From Clostridium thermobutyricum (GTDB lineage: Bacteria > Bacillota > Clostridia > Ch29), in the NCBI GenBank assembly GCA_016842005.1, contig JAENYD010000019.1:1-43583 (forward strand): a stretch of DNA of 43,583 nucleotides, in the 5' to 3' direction. The notes under the pieces are model-generated. The model saw only the letters and a program-made list of their open reading frames with translations, was not told the origin of the DNA and did no database searches. Shown here piece after piece: positions 10,138 to 17,927 of the stretch; positions within the stretch are counted from its first letter, which is position 1, and every line of letters begins with the position of its first letter. Both the position numbers and the translations under genes were made by a program.

Positions 10138-10903
10138 AATGCTGCCCGTAACAGAGAATATTGAAATCGCAGAGGGTATTTTCAGCATGAAACTGTACTC
10201 ACCCGAGTTCGCCGCCCGGGTGAAGCCGGGACAGTTTTTCCACATAAGGTGCGGCGGTGAAAAGTTTCCCCTCCTGCGGAGGCCCATAAGCCTTGCCTTC
10301 ACCATGCCTGAAGAAGAAAGTTTCGTTATGGTATACAGGGTGGAGGGACAGGGGACTGCATACCTTTCCGGGCTTGAACAGGGTGACAGGCTGGATGTTA
10401 TGGGGCCTTTGGGTAGGGGTTTCCATGTGGACAGAGGTCTCAGGAAGGTTGCAATGGTAGGGGGAGGTATGGGTATCGCTCCCCTTGTGGAACTGGCCGG
10501 GGTTTATGGTAACAGGGCAGAGGTTTTTCTGGGGTATCGGGATACCCCGTTTTTGTTGCAGGAAATGAGTCACAGAACAGGGAATATATATATTTCCACC
10601 GAAACCGGTACAGCCGGGCATAAGGGGTATATAACCGACCTTCTGCCCGGACAGCTGGGAAAAATGCAGCCGGATATGGTCTACTGCTGCGGACCCGGGC
10701 CCATGATGAAGAAAACGGTTGAAATATGCAGGCAGTTGGGTCTTAAGTGCCAGGTGTCCCTGGAAGAGAGAATGGGCTGCGGTATAGGGGCTTGTCTGGT
10801 GTGCAGCTGTGCTACCAGGGATGAAAAGGGCATGAAAACCTATTCCCGCGTATGCAGGGATGGCCCGGTTTTCTGGGCGGAGGAGGTGCTGATGGATGAC
10901 TGA
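10124..10903 (+). CDS. pyrK: Dihydroorotate dehydrogenase B electron transfer subunit PyrK
   Basis: A 259-residue flavin/iron-sulfur subunit that passes electrons from PyrD to NAD. The FAD-binding RPISL lies at residues 53-57, the NAD-binding region at GGGMGIAP (113-120), and the [2Fe-2S] ligands are Cys219, Cys224, Cys227 and Cys244, spaced as in Bacillus PyrK. It starts at GTG 10124, inside the end of carB, after GGAGG. Its stop overlaps pyrD by 8 bases. The presence of PyrK identifies the neighbouring PyrD as the NAD-linked class 1B enzyme, suited to anaerobic growth. Confidence 0.95.
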   Translation: MKSVRMLPVTENIEIAEGIFSMKLYSPEFAARVKPGQFFHIRCGGEKFPLLRRPISLAFTMPEEESFVMVYRVEGQGTAYLSGLEQGDRLDVMGPLGRGFHVDRGLRKVAMVGGGMGIAPLVELAGVYGNRAEVFLGYRDTPFLLQEMSHRTGNIYISTETGTAGHKGYITDLLPGQLGKMQPDMVYCCGPGPMMKKTVEICRQLGLKCQVSLEERMGCGIGACLVCSCATRDEKGMKTYSRVCRDGPVFWAEEVLMDD

Positions 10904-11810
10904 TGTGGATATGACGGTTAACATTGCGGGTATGGAGATGAAGAACCCTGTGATGACCGCATCCGGCACCTTCGGGTTCGGAGAGGAGTACGGGGAGTTT
11001 TATCCACTGGAAAAGCTGGGAGCTGTGGTTGTAAAGGGGCTTACCCTTAAGCCGCGCATAGGCAATCCCCCTCCCAGGATTGCCGAAACCCCGGCGGGAA
11101 TACTCAACAGTGTGGGACTGCAGAATCCCGGTATAGACCGGTTTCTGGAAGAAGAATTGCCCCGCCTCATGTCATCGGGAACCAACATAATAGCCAATAT
11201 ATCCGGGAACAGCGCCGAGGAATACTGTATACTGGCAGAGAAACTCAATATTTCGGGGGTGGCGGCAATAGAGCTGAACCTCTCCTGTCCCAATGTGAAG
11301 GAGGGAGGGATGGCCTTCGGACTGCAGGCCGATACCGTTTGCCGGGTAACCGGTGAAGTGCGGAAGGTCAGCGGGAAACCCCTGATTGTCAAGCTTTCTC
11401 CCAATGTCACCGATATAGTGGAAATAGCCCTGGCAGCCCGGGAAGGGGGGGCGGATGCCCTTTCTCTTATAAATACCCTCCTGGCCATGGACATTGATAT
11501 CAGGAGCCGGAAGCCTGTGCTGGCAAATATAATGGGGGGTCTTTCAGGGCCTGCCGTTAAGCCGGTAGCCCTGCGGATGGTATATCAGGTGTCCGGGGCT
11601 GTAGACATACCGGTCATAGGCATGGGCGGGATAACCGACTGGAAGGACGGGGTGCAGTTTCTGCTGGCGGGGGCCAGTGCCATAGCGGTGGGCACTGCCA
11701 GCTTTGTAAACCCGTACGCACCGGTGGAGATTGTGGAAGGCATAGAACGATACATCAGGGAGGCAGGATTTGATTCTGCACGGGATATTGTGGGAAAACT
11801 GGAATGCTGA
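10896..11810 (+). CDS. pyrD: Dihydroorotate dehydrogenase (class 1B) catalytic subunit
   Basis: A 304-residue FMN TIM-barrel that oxidises dihydroorotate to orotate. The catalytic base is Cys131 in LNLSCPNVK, the hallmark of class 1 enzymes, and the N-terminal TASGTFGFG and C-terminal GMGGI / GTASFVNP motifs bind FMN. Start ATG 10896 follows GGAGGAGG and overlaps pyrK. It works as a heterotetramer with PyrK. The next operon gene, the unknown kinase, begins 35 bp downstream. Confidence 0.96.
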   Translation: MTDVDMTVNIAGMEMKNPVMTASGTFGFGEEYGEFYPLEKLGAVVVKGLTLKPRIGNPPPRIAETPAGILNSVGLQNPGIDRFLEEELPRLMSSGTNIIANISGNSAEEYCILAEKLNISGVAAIELNLSCPNVKEGGMAFGLQADTVCRVTGEVRKVSGKPLIVKLSPNVTDIVEIALAAREGGADALSLINTLLAMDIDIRSRKPVLANIMGGLSGPAVKPVALRMVYQVSGAVDIPVIGMGGITDWKDGVQFLLAGASAIAVGTASFVNPYAPVEIVEGIERYIREAGFDSARDIVGKLEC

Positions 11811-11845
11811 CAGCGGACCAAATGTAAAAGCCGGGGTGGGATATT

Positions 11846-12775
11846 ATGTACGGCTATAATCACAGAAAAGTGAAGGAAACTGCAGAAAAAATACTGGGCA
11901 GGCGTCTGGATGCGGTGCCGGTGGGCAACCACCAGCTGGAGCGGCATCTGGTCTACCGCCTTGAAGATAAAGAGGGGACTTCCTTCATCTTCAAGCTGTA
12001 CTTCAGAAAGAACCGGTGGAACCGGGAAGTCGCCTCGTTGAAGCTGCTGTCGGGAAGCAACGTCAAATCACCCGGCCTGATAGATTACGGGGTGCTGAAA
12101 GATGGCACCGAGTGGCTGATTACAGAATTTGTAGAGGGGGAACCCTTTTTCAGGGTGCAGGATGTCATCGGCCGGGAAGGCCGGCTTTCCATATACGAGG
12201 ACATGGGCAGGGAAATAGGCAAAATCCACAGTTTCAGGGAATTCGACTTTTTCGGTAACTGGGATGAAGAGGGAAACAGCATTCAGGCGCAGACCGATTA
12301 CCCCTATGTTTTCATCAGAAGGGCTGAGATTACCATATCCAACCTCCTGGAACAGCACCTGCCCGAACATGCACTGCACAGGAAGGCTGCGGAGGTGCTG
12401 AGGGGGAAATATGACCTCATCAGGGATGTAACAACCGCCCGATTGTGTCACAATGATTACGATGAGAGGAATGTGCTGGTAAGGGAGGCTTCCGGCCGGT
12501 GGGAAGTGACGGCGGTGCTGGACTTCGAGCAGAGCCTGCCCTGGGATAAGGACAGGGATATAGCAGACCTGTACCATGCCCTCACCGTCAGGGGAGATGA
12601 ATACAGGGATGCCTTTCTGAAGGGATATGAGTGCTACAGTTCCCTGGAAGAGGGTTTTTACAGAAAACTGGACTTTTACCTGATTTATTCGGGTATTAAC
12701 ATATGCAGCTGGGCCTATGAACCGGCCCCGGATTATTACCGGCAGGGGCTGAAGCTCCTTGAAGAGTTTGTGTGA
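11846..12775 (+). CDS. APH-fold small-molecule kinase in the pyr operon
   Basis: A 309-residue protein of the aminoglycoside phosphotransferase / choline kinase fold. The ATP-binding lysine is likely Lys50 (FIFKLY), the catalytic loop is CHNDYDERN at residues 201-209 (His202, Asp204, Asn209) and the metal-binding DFE is at 226-228. All are intact, so it is probably an active kinase acting on a small hydroxylated compound. It sits in the same direction, 35 bp after pyrD and overlapping the pyrE upstream region, so it is presumably cotranscribed under PyrR control. I know no standard pyrimidine role for this fold. A nucleoside or pyrimidine-linked metabolite kinase is only a guess; antibiotic resistance is unlikely in this place. 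Confidence 0.8.
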   Translation: MYGYNHRKVKETAEKILGRRLDAVPVGNHQLERHLVYRLEDKEGTSFIFKLYFRKNRWNREVASLKLLSGSNVKSPGLIDYGVLKDGTEWLITEFVEGEPFFRVQDVIGREGRLSIYEDMGREIGKIHSFREFDFFGNWDEEGNSIQAQTDYPYVFIRRAEITISNLLEQHLPEHALHRKAAEVLRGKYDLIRDVTTARLCHNDYDERNVLVREASGRWEVTAVLDFEQSLPWDKDRDIADLYHALTVRGDEYRDAFLKGYECYSSLEEGFYRKLDFYLIYSGINICSWAYEPAPDYYRQGLKLLEEFV

Positions 12776-12789
12776 TGGAGGGGATTTAT

Positions 12790-13368
12790 ATGGACAAGAA
12801 AGATATAATGGAAATCTTCCAAAAAACGGGGGCTGTGATGAAAGGACATTTTCTCCTGACATCAGGCCTTCACAGCGATACATATATACAATGTGCCCGT
12901 GTACTGCAGTATCCTGAATACACGGGGCAGCTGGTGCAGAATATTGTCTCCGCCTTTGGGGGGGAAGCCGTCGACCTGGTTGTGGGACCGGCTGTGGGAG
13001 GTATCATCGTTGCCTATGAAACCGGGAGGCAGCTGGGAGTTCCCGCCCTTTTCACCGAGAGGGAGAACGGAAGGATGACCCTGAGAAGAGGGTTTGATAT
13101 TTCTCGAGGGGCCCGGGTACTGGTGGTTGAGGATGTTGTGACAACCGGGGGTTCTGTAAAGGAAGTAATCCAGGCGGTGGAGGATAAAGGAGGGAAAACC
13201 GTTGGTGTGGGGCTGCTTGTGGACAGGAGCGGCGGGAAAGTGGAATTCGGCGTAAGGAAGGAAGCTGTGCTCACTCTGGATGTAAAGACATACCAGCCGG
13301 GAGATGCCTGCCCTCTGTGCAGGGAAGGGACACCGGCGGTGAAGCCCGGCAGCCGGGGGCTGAAATAA
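12790..13368 (+). CDS. pyrE: Orotate phosphoribosyltransferase
   Basis: A 192-residue type I phosphoribosyltransferase that joins orotate to PRPP. The PRPP loop VVEDVVTTGGS is at residues 112-122 and the flexible-loop region ERENGRMTLRR at 90-100. The start at ATG 12790 is preferred because GGAGGGG lies 6 nt before it and the protein then begins MDKKDIMEIF as in relatives. A GTG at 12772 overlapping the kinase gene is possible but has no site of its own. Last gene of the operon. The C-terminus carries a short Cys/Gly-rich tail (CPLCREGTP) seen in the longer OPRTase subfamily. Confidence 0.95.
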   Translation: MDKKDIMEIFQKTGAVMKGHFLLTSGLHSDTYIQCARVLQYPEYTGQLVQNIVSAFGGEAVDLVVGPAVGGIIVAYETGRQLGVPALFTERENGRMTLRRGFDISRGARVLVVEDVVTTGGSVKEVIQAVEDKGGKTVGVGLLVDRSGGKVEFGVRKEAVLTLDVKTYQPGDACPLCREGTPAVKPGSRGLK

Positions 13369-13427
13369 CCGCAAACAGAGAGACAGGTTCCTTGTTTGAG
13401 TAATCGAAGGCCGAAATAATCGGACAA

Positions 13428-13458
13428 TGGGGCAAGGAGCTGACAGTTCTTTGCCCCA
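13428..13458 (+). terminator. Hairpin after pyrE, probable operon terminator
   Basis: A 14-bp stem with two G-U pairs (13428-13441 with 13445-13458) closes a 3-nt loop. It is followed by ATAAATATAG rather than a pure T-run. Confidence 0.55.
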
Positions 13459-13477
13459 ATAAATATAGTATTAGATT

Positions 13478-13504
13478 ATGGACAGGGAAAAGTTTCCTGT
13501 CCAT
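13478..13504. terminator. Second hairpin after pyrE
   Basis: A 12-bp stem with one G-U pair (13478-13489 with 13493-13504) encloses a 3-nt loop, 20 bp after the first hairpin. It may be a back-up terminator. The rest of 13369-13660 holds no gene I can support. Confidence 0.45.
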
Positions 13505-13660
13505 ATTAAGTTTCAATCGCAGATAAAAAATCAACGAACACAGGAAAATTCTATGCTTTCAAGGTAGAGAAAAAAGTTAGGAAAAAAATTTTCCACAAAA
13601 AGCAGGAAAAAGGAAAAATATGACGGAATATACCAATAGAATATATTGGAGTATTCCACA

Positions 13661-13756
13661 GATAAAGGCAAACCTGCCGAAAGGCAGGGGCGCAAAGCTG
13701 CGGGCCTGTGGCGGGGGAAGGGTACCCCGCTATGGCAGCCGGGCTGCCGGGGATCC
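13661..13756 (+). promoter_or_regulatory. Cyclic di-GMP-I (GEMM) riboswitch
   Basis: The sequence matches the GEMM-I aptamer block by block: GGCAAACC, then a stem capped by a CGAAAG tetraloop, then GGGGCGCAAAGC, then GGGCCT, a variable GC-rich stem (GCGGGG with CCCCGC), and the closing GGCAGCCGGGCTGCC. These are the same modules in the same order as in the Vibrio Vc2 riboswitch, including the tetraloop and its receptor strand. A terminator follows 17 nt later, so ligand binding probably decides between read-through and termination. The controlled gene is the Rhs/YD surface protein. Confidence 0.9.
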
Positions 13757-13772
13757 TTTCGTCCGACAACAT

Positions 13773-13812
13773 ACCTGCCTTAACCGGTTAGCTCCGGTGA
13801 GGGCAGGTTTTT
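13773..13812 (+). terminator. Expression-platform terminator of the c-di-GMP riboswitch
   Basis: ACCTGCC (13773-13779) pairs with GGCAGGT (13802-13808). An inner ACCGG/CCGGT stem lies within and a T-run to 13812 follows. Confidence 0.85.
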
Positions 13813-13900
13813 GTATCATACCAGGAGGTGCAGTACAGGGTTCAGTCTGACCAGTTCACCGGATATAAAGGGGTAATAAAAATTGGGAGGATTGAAGGAA

Positions 13901-14674
13901 ATGAAATCAAAAACCTTTAAAAAAACCGTATCCCTCATACTGGCATTACTCCTTGTGCTGGGCGGTTTTGACGGGCTGGCGGTCTCTTTAATCCGGAATA
14001 ATGCAGCCGGTACCGGTGCATACGCATCCCCGGCCGGCAGCACAGGGCCTACCGGCCGGCTTTCCGGGCCGGATGAAGAAGGCAAAACACCCCACCCCAC
14101 AAAGGATTTCGTAAAAGACATGGTGGAAGGCAGAAAAGAACTTAAGGAAAAGCGTACCCAAAACAGTAAAACCTTCATGGATAATAAGGGTAAGAAATCA
14201 CAGCTCATCTTTGCGGACAGGGTGCACTTCAAAGGCCAGAGCGGCCGGTGGGAAGACATAGACAACACCGTAACAGAGCTTAACCAGGGCAGCCCCCGTG
14301 CAGCAGGCATGTCAGCCTTTAAGTACATAAACAGTGCCAACGATTACAGTGCAATGTTTTCAGGAAACGGCACGCCTTCCGTAGCCTTCGGATACAAGGG
14401 TACCCGTATGACCTTCTCCCCCGAAGGTGCAAATGACAGTATCCCTCTGGTGGAAGGTAACGCCGTACTCTACCCCGGTATATTCGAAGGCACAGACCTG
14501 GAATACCGCGTCCTTAACAGCAGGCTCAAAGAAGACATAATACTCAATAAATATACCGGCAAAACCTCATTTGCATTCAGCATAAAAACAGAAGGCCTTA
14601 ACCTAGTACAGGAAGGCAGTGTAATCCCGGGCCCAGCTCAGCCTGTACAAGATAACCCGGTGGGACAGCAGTGA
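13901..14674 (+). CDS. Fragment 1: signal peptide and N-terminal domain of the Rhs protein
   Basis: The frame starts at ATG 13901, 10 nt after GGGAGG, and encodes a basic N-terminus (MKSKTFKKT) with a long hydrophobic core (SLILALLLVLGG), so the protein is exported. The following 200 residues match the N-terminal region common to clostridial Rhs wall proteins (RTQNSKTF, GRWEDIDNTV, LEYRVLNSRLKEDIIL). It ends abruptly in PVQDNPVGQQ where the correct frame is lost. Confidence 0.7.
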   Translation: MKSKTFKKTVSLILALLLVLGGFDGLAVSLIRNNAAGTGAYASPAGSTGPTGRLSGPDEEGKTPHPTKDFVKDMVEGRKELKEKRTQNSKTFMDNKGKKSQLIFADRVHFKGQSGRWEDIDNTVTELNQGSPRAAGMSAFKYINSANDYSAMFSGNGTPSVAFGYKGTRMTFSPEGANDSIPLVEGNAVLYPGIFEGTDLEYRVLNSRLKEDIILNKYTGKTSFAFSIKTEGLNLVQEGSVIPGPAQPVQDNPVGQQ

Positions 14675-14747
14675 AAAAACCGCATACCTATACAGCATAA
14701 CAGAGAACAAACCCCTGCACACCATCACATGGAACAACCGGCCCTCA

Positions 14748-15590
14748 TTGTCCGGTTCCATAAGCAGTACCACCATAAACCCCTCAAAGGGTACATACAC
14801 ATGGGACATAACATCTGCAGTGAAGAAATGGGTAACCGGTGAAGAGCCCAACTACGGCCTTGCCCTGAAATCCCATAACAACTCATCCACCCGTGCGGAA
14901 GTGTTCGCATCCAGTGAATCATCCTACCCCCAGCCGTATATATACGTAGAATACGACGACCAGGGCGGCGGGCAGGAGCCCCCTCCGGGTGATGACCCTT
15001 ATGTCACCCTGGAAAAAGTGGAAAAGGACAGTATGGAAGACAGAGAAATAACCGTAAAGGGCCGTGCCTACGATACGGAATATATAGAATATACACTGTA
15101 CAAAAACGGTAATGTGGACAAAGAAGGTACCATAAACCATGGCGGCAGCTGGTATAAACAGTTCACACTGCAAAAAGATACAATATACCGGGTAAAGGCA
15201 GTACCGGTAAGAATAGACGAGATAGAACACCAGGACGAGGAGAGCAATACCTGGACCGAGGAAATAGAGGTCCGGGGCGACAGCGAAAGGACAGACCCCT
15301 TCCTCATCTACCAGGCCCAGGACGGTGACAACATATTCAGCATAATATACCACTACTACCTGAAACAAAACCCCAATATCAGCCAGTGGGAGTACATGGA
15401 AAAGAGGGGCAAACTTCTGGATGCAAACAAAGACCTGCCCCAGGCATCCGACGGTGCACCCATAATAAAGGTGGGCCAGTATATTTTAATACCAGACCCT
15501 GACACCGACCGGCCCGCATCCGATGATAAGCCCATGACCATAACAGAAGCAATAGAAGAATACAGAAGAATACAGAAGAATACTGGGTGA
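14748..15590 (+). CDS. Fragment 2: DNRLRE-like domain and linker of the Rhs protein
   Basis: The meaningful frame is already open from about 14640 (LYKITRWDSSEKTAYLY). The first possible start codon, TTG 14748, has no ribosome site, so this piece is not translated on its own. DITSAVKKWVTGEEPNYGLA is a typical DNRLRE/carbohydrate-binding-type signature, then comes an Ig-like stretch, then a LysM-like segment (FLIYQAQDGDNIFSIIYHYY ... ILIPDPD). The frame ends in the 10-bp repeat at 15554-15583. Confidence 0.6.
   Translation: MSGSISSTTINPSKGTYTWDITSAVKKWVTGEEPNYGLALKSHNNSSTRAEVFASSESSYPQPYIYVEYDDQGGGQEPPPGDDPYVTLEKVEKDSMEDREITVKGRAYDTEYIEYTLYKNGNVDKEGTINHGGSWYKQFTLQKDTIYRVKAVPVRIDEIEHQDEESNTWTEEIEVRGDSERTDPFLIYQAQDGDNIFSIIYHYYLKQNPNISQWEYMEKRGKLLDANKDLPQASDGAPIIKVGQYILIPDPDTDRPASDDKPMTITEAIEEYRRIQKNTG
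15554..15583 (+). repeat. Three perfect copies of a 10-bp repeat causing a frameshift
   Basis: AGAAGAATAC occurs three times in tandem. With two copies the reading frame would run without a break from AIEEYRRI into LGDDVSIWPELEPINPHTG; with three it shifts by one base and stops at 15588. Confidence 0.9.
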
Positions 15591-15684
15591 CGATGTAAGC
15601 ATATGGCCCGAACTGGAGCCCATAAACCCCCATACGGGGAACTACTTCGCCATACAGACAGACCTGAGCCTTGACAGCCCGGGT

Positions 15685-16992
15685 ATGCCCTTATCCCTTA
15701 AGCGTACATACAACACCCAGGCGGACAGGGATTACATGGGCATCTTCGGCAGAAGATGGTCCTTCATATACGACAGGAAGCTCTCATTCTTCCCCGACGG
15801 ATGCATAGGCATGACCACAGGCGACGGCGACACCCTGTACTTCAGAGAGCAGGGCAGCGGCGGCTACAGCCTCCCCCACGGTATACAGGGCAGCTTTGAA
15901 AAGTATTCATCAGGGTATGTATACACAGACAAAAACGGTATAACATACCGCTTCAACGAGGCAGGGTTCTTGCAGGACATAACCGACAGGAACAATAACA
16001 CCATCAGCTTCACATACAACCAGGCAGGCCTCATAAACGTGATAACCGATACCGCCGGCAGGGACATTCTGCTTAACTACAACAGCAACAGGCTGGTAAC
16101 CGACATATTCCTCCCCGGAGACAAGTCCCTTCATTACAGCTACGACAGCAGTGGTAACCTCACAGAATTCACCAACCTGGACGGTAACACCACCCGGTAC
16201 ACATACGATACAAAAGACAGGCTGGTACACTTGATAGACCCCCGGGGCAGCAGCTGGGTGGAAAACACCTACGACAGCCAGGACAGGGTAATACGGCAGA
16301 AAGACCAGTTCGGCAACATATCATACATAGAATACAGTGACGGTTATACAGACATAACCGATGCCAGGGGCAATACAAAAACCATATACTATGACCAAAG
16401 ATACAGGCTGACAAAGACGGTACATCCCGAAGGAGAAATAGAACAGTACTCCTATGACAGCGACGACAACAGGAAAACATACACAGACCCCGAAGGTAAC
16501 CTGTACAGATACGAATATGACGGTCGGGGCAACCTTGTAAAAATGACAGACCCCGAGGGCAATACCGTAGAATATACATGCGACAACTTAAGCAACATAA
16601 CCCGGATAAAAGACCCCGAAGGTAATATCACAACCCTTGACTATGACAGCAAAGGAAACTTAAGGAAAATAACCGATCCCCAGGGTAATGAGGCCACCTA
16701 CTCATACAACAGCAAAGGCCAGGTAACATCAATAACCGACCCGGAGGGCGGTATAACCACATACCACTACGACAGCCAAGGCAACCTCACCCAGGTAACA
16801 AATCCCGATGGAAACAGTATAAAATACACCCGCGATGCCCTCGGCAGGGTAACAGGCCTTGAGGATGCCATGGGCAGCTTCACCCGTATAATAACCCGGG
16901 CATCAGGCCTTCCCCGGTACATACAGATGCCCGAGGGTGTTGCGGCGACTACCGGGCAGAGTACCGGTATGATGCAAACGGTAACAGGATAA
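15685..16992 (+). CDS. Fragment 3: RHS/YD-repeat shell
   Basis: The frame is open from 15556 through the 10-bp repeat. It carries the DUF6531-like entry (LSLDSPGMPLSLKRTYN, FGRRWSFIYD) and then about 20 repeats of the form YDxxGNLxxxTDPEGNxxxY that build the hollow Rhs cocoon. The ATG at 15685 lies inside conserved sequence and has no ribosome site. The last 40 residues (ITRASGLPRYIQMPEGV) lead into a frame loss around 16940. Confidence 0.7.
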   Translation: MPLSLKRTYNTQADRDYMGIFGRRWSFIYDRKLSFFPDGCIGMTTGDGDTLYFREQGSGGYSLPHGIQGSFEKYSSGYVYTDKNGITYRFNEAGFLQDITDRNNNTISFTYNQAGLINVITDTAGRDILLNYNSNRLVTDIFLPGDKSLHYSYDSSGNLTEFTNLDGNTTRYTYDTKDRLVHLIDPRGSSWVENTYDSQDRVIRQKDQFGNISYIEYSDGYTDITDARGNTKTIYYDQRYRLTKTVHPEGEIEQYSYDSDDNRKTYTDPEGNLYRYEYDGRGNLVKMTDPEGNTVEYTCDNLSNITRIKDPEGNITTLDYDSKGNLRKITDPQGNEATYSYNSKGQVTSITDPEGGITTYHYDSQGNLTQVTNPDGNSIKYTRDALGRVTGLEDAMGSFTRIITRASGLPRYIQMPEGVAATTGQSTGMMQTVTG

Positions 16993-17153
16993 AACTAACA
17001 GAACCCGGCCACAGAGAGACAATATATACCTACGACTATGAGGACAGGCTGCTTACCCTTTACCGGCACAGGATAAAACAGCCGGTAGAAGACAGCGGGA
17101 CACAGGATACCGGAGAAGATCAGGAAGATACTGAAGAACCTGCTGAGCCGGTA

Positions 17154-17843
17154 ATGCAGCCTGCTGTCAACAAGCCCGACAAGGTAAAGGGAAATGGTAA
17201 GGGCAATAACAACAATACAGGTAAAACAGATACATCCCCGGAAGAAGAGACAACCCTTCAAAACCAGGCCCTTTACGGGCTGCCGTGGGAAGGCAATGAA
17301 GACATATACCAGACCTTCGGCTATGACGGTGACGGTAACAGGCTGTTCTCCACCGTAACCATAACAAAATATGCACCGCCCTTTGAAGAGGACATGCCCC
17401 TGCCTCCCGGCAAAGAAAAGGACAATAACGGAAAAGGCAAGGGAAACAGCGGTAATAACGGTAAGGGTAACGATAAGAAGCAGCTTACCCTCATGTCGGT
17501 ACCCCAATTAATAATATACATGGCCAAATCGGACAACGGCAAAGGCAAGGGAGGAGGCGGCAATAACGGGAAAGGCAGTGACAACAGTAAGGGTAACAGC
17601 AGTGACAAAGGCAGTAACAACAACGGTAACGCTTACGGCAAGACAAAAGAAAAGACCAACAACGGCCTGCACCTGGGCTGGTACAATAGGCCTGACCACC
17701 CCCACTACCCCGGGGATATGCCTCCCGGCTGGCAGGTAGAAGAAGAATTCAGGGCAGCAAACTACGTAACCGACATAAACAGGGACTACCCTGAAGTGCT
17801 TATGGTATCCGATGAGGAAGAGAACCGGCCTCTTACTTCCTGA
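17154..17843 (+). CDS. Fragment 4: C-terminal YD repeats with a GKGN-rich insert
   Basis: The true frame is open from about 16945 (DYRAEYRYDANGNRIKLTE). Two low-complexity blocks rich in Gly, Lys and Asn (17180-17230 and 17405-17640) interrupt the repeat region. These are probably flexible, positively charged linkers that could touch wall polymers. The protein stops at 17843 after AANYVTDINRDYPEVLM, just where intact Rhs proteins continue into the core and toxin-like tip. Confidence 0.6.
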   Translation: MQPAVNKPDKVKGNGKGNNNNTGKTDTSPEEETTLQNQALYGLPWEGNEDIYQTFGYDGDGNRLFSTVTITKYAPPFEEDMPLPPGKEKDNNGKGKGNSGNNGKGNDKKQLTLMSVPQLIIYMAKSDNGKGKGGGGNNGKGSDNSKGNSSDKGSNNNGNAYGKTKEKTNNGLHLGWYNRPDHPHYPGDMPPGWQVEEEFRAANYVTDINRDYPEVLMVSDEEENRPLTS

Positions 17844-17850
17844 ATAACCA

Positions 17851-17879
17851 TTGACAACTGCATCAGACTGTGGTATATT
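17851..17879 (+). promoter_or_regulatory. Sigma-A promoter of the MarR gene
   Basis: A perfect TTGACA (17851-17856) lies 17 bp before TATATT (17874-17879). Confidence 0.75.
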
Positions 17880-17886
17880 TATATTA

Positions 17887-17913
17887 GAATAATACGTAAC
17901 ACGAAATATTCGT
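17887..17913 (+). promoter_or_regulatory. Possible MarR operator
   Basis: ACGAA-ATA-TTCGT (17901-17913) is a short perfect inverted repeat just downstream of the promoter, preceded by GAATAATACG and GTAAC. The same words GAATAATACG, GTAAC and CGAAATAT recur in order at 18452-18490, before the ArsA-type gene. This suggests one regulator binds both places. Confidence 0.45.
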
Positions 17914-17927
17914 CGGGGGAATAATAT

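Larger units (their letters stand above)
13901..17843 (+). pseudogene. Rhs/YD-repeat surface protein gene, broken by three frame changes
   Basis: Four consecutive reading frames in the same direction read as one large exported protein: signal peptide and N-terminal beta domain, a DNRLRE-type domain, a LysM-like linker, an RHS shell of about 20 YD repeats, then a GKGN-rich low-complexity tail. Frames change near 14635 (apparent internal deletion before the DNRLRE domain), at 15554-15583 (10-bp tandem repeat) and near 16940 (within the YD repeats). The end, YVTDINRDYPEVLM, is the sequence that in intact relatives leads into the Rhs core and variable C-terminal domain, so that part is lost. GC content and codon use match the neighbourhood, so decay is recent. 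Sequencing error is a less likely alternative for three separate breaks. Confidence 0.8.

Noticed and set aside
8938-10305. A 455-codon open frame on the minus strand opposite carB
   Set aside because: It is the antisense of the conserved carB sequence and shows no domain or ribosome site. The plus-strand protein is unmistakable.
11846-12775. Aminoglycoside resistance gene
   Set aside because: The fold is shared by many metabolite kinases; position inside the pyr operon and lack of mobile context argue against resistance.
13369-13412. ACAGAGAGACAGG after pyrE resembling a PyrR loop
   Set aside because: It lacks the CCTTT/AAGG flanking arms and the GGT...ACC closing pairs found in the two real sites.
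15554-15583. CRISPR or larger repeat array
   Set aside because: Only three copies of a 10-bp unit without spacers; it is a slippage tract.
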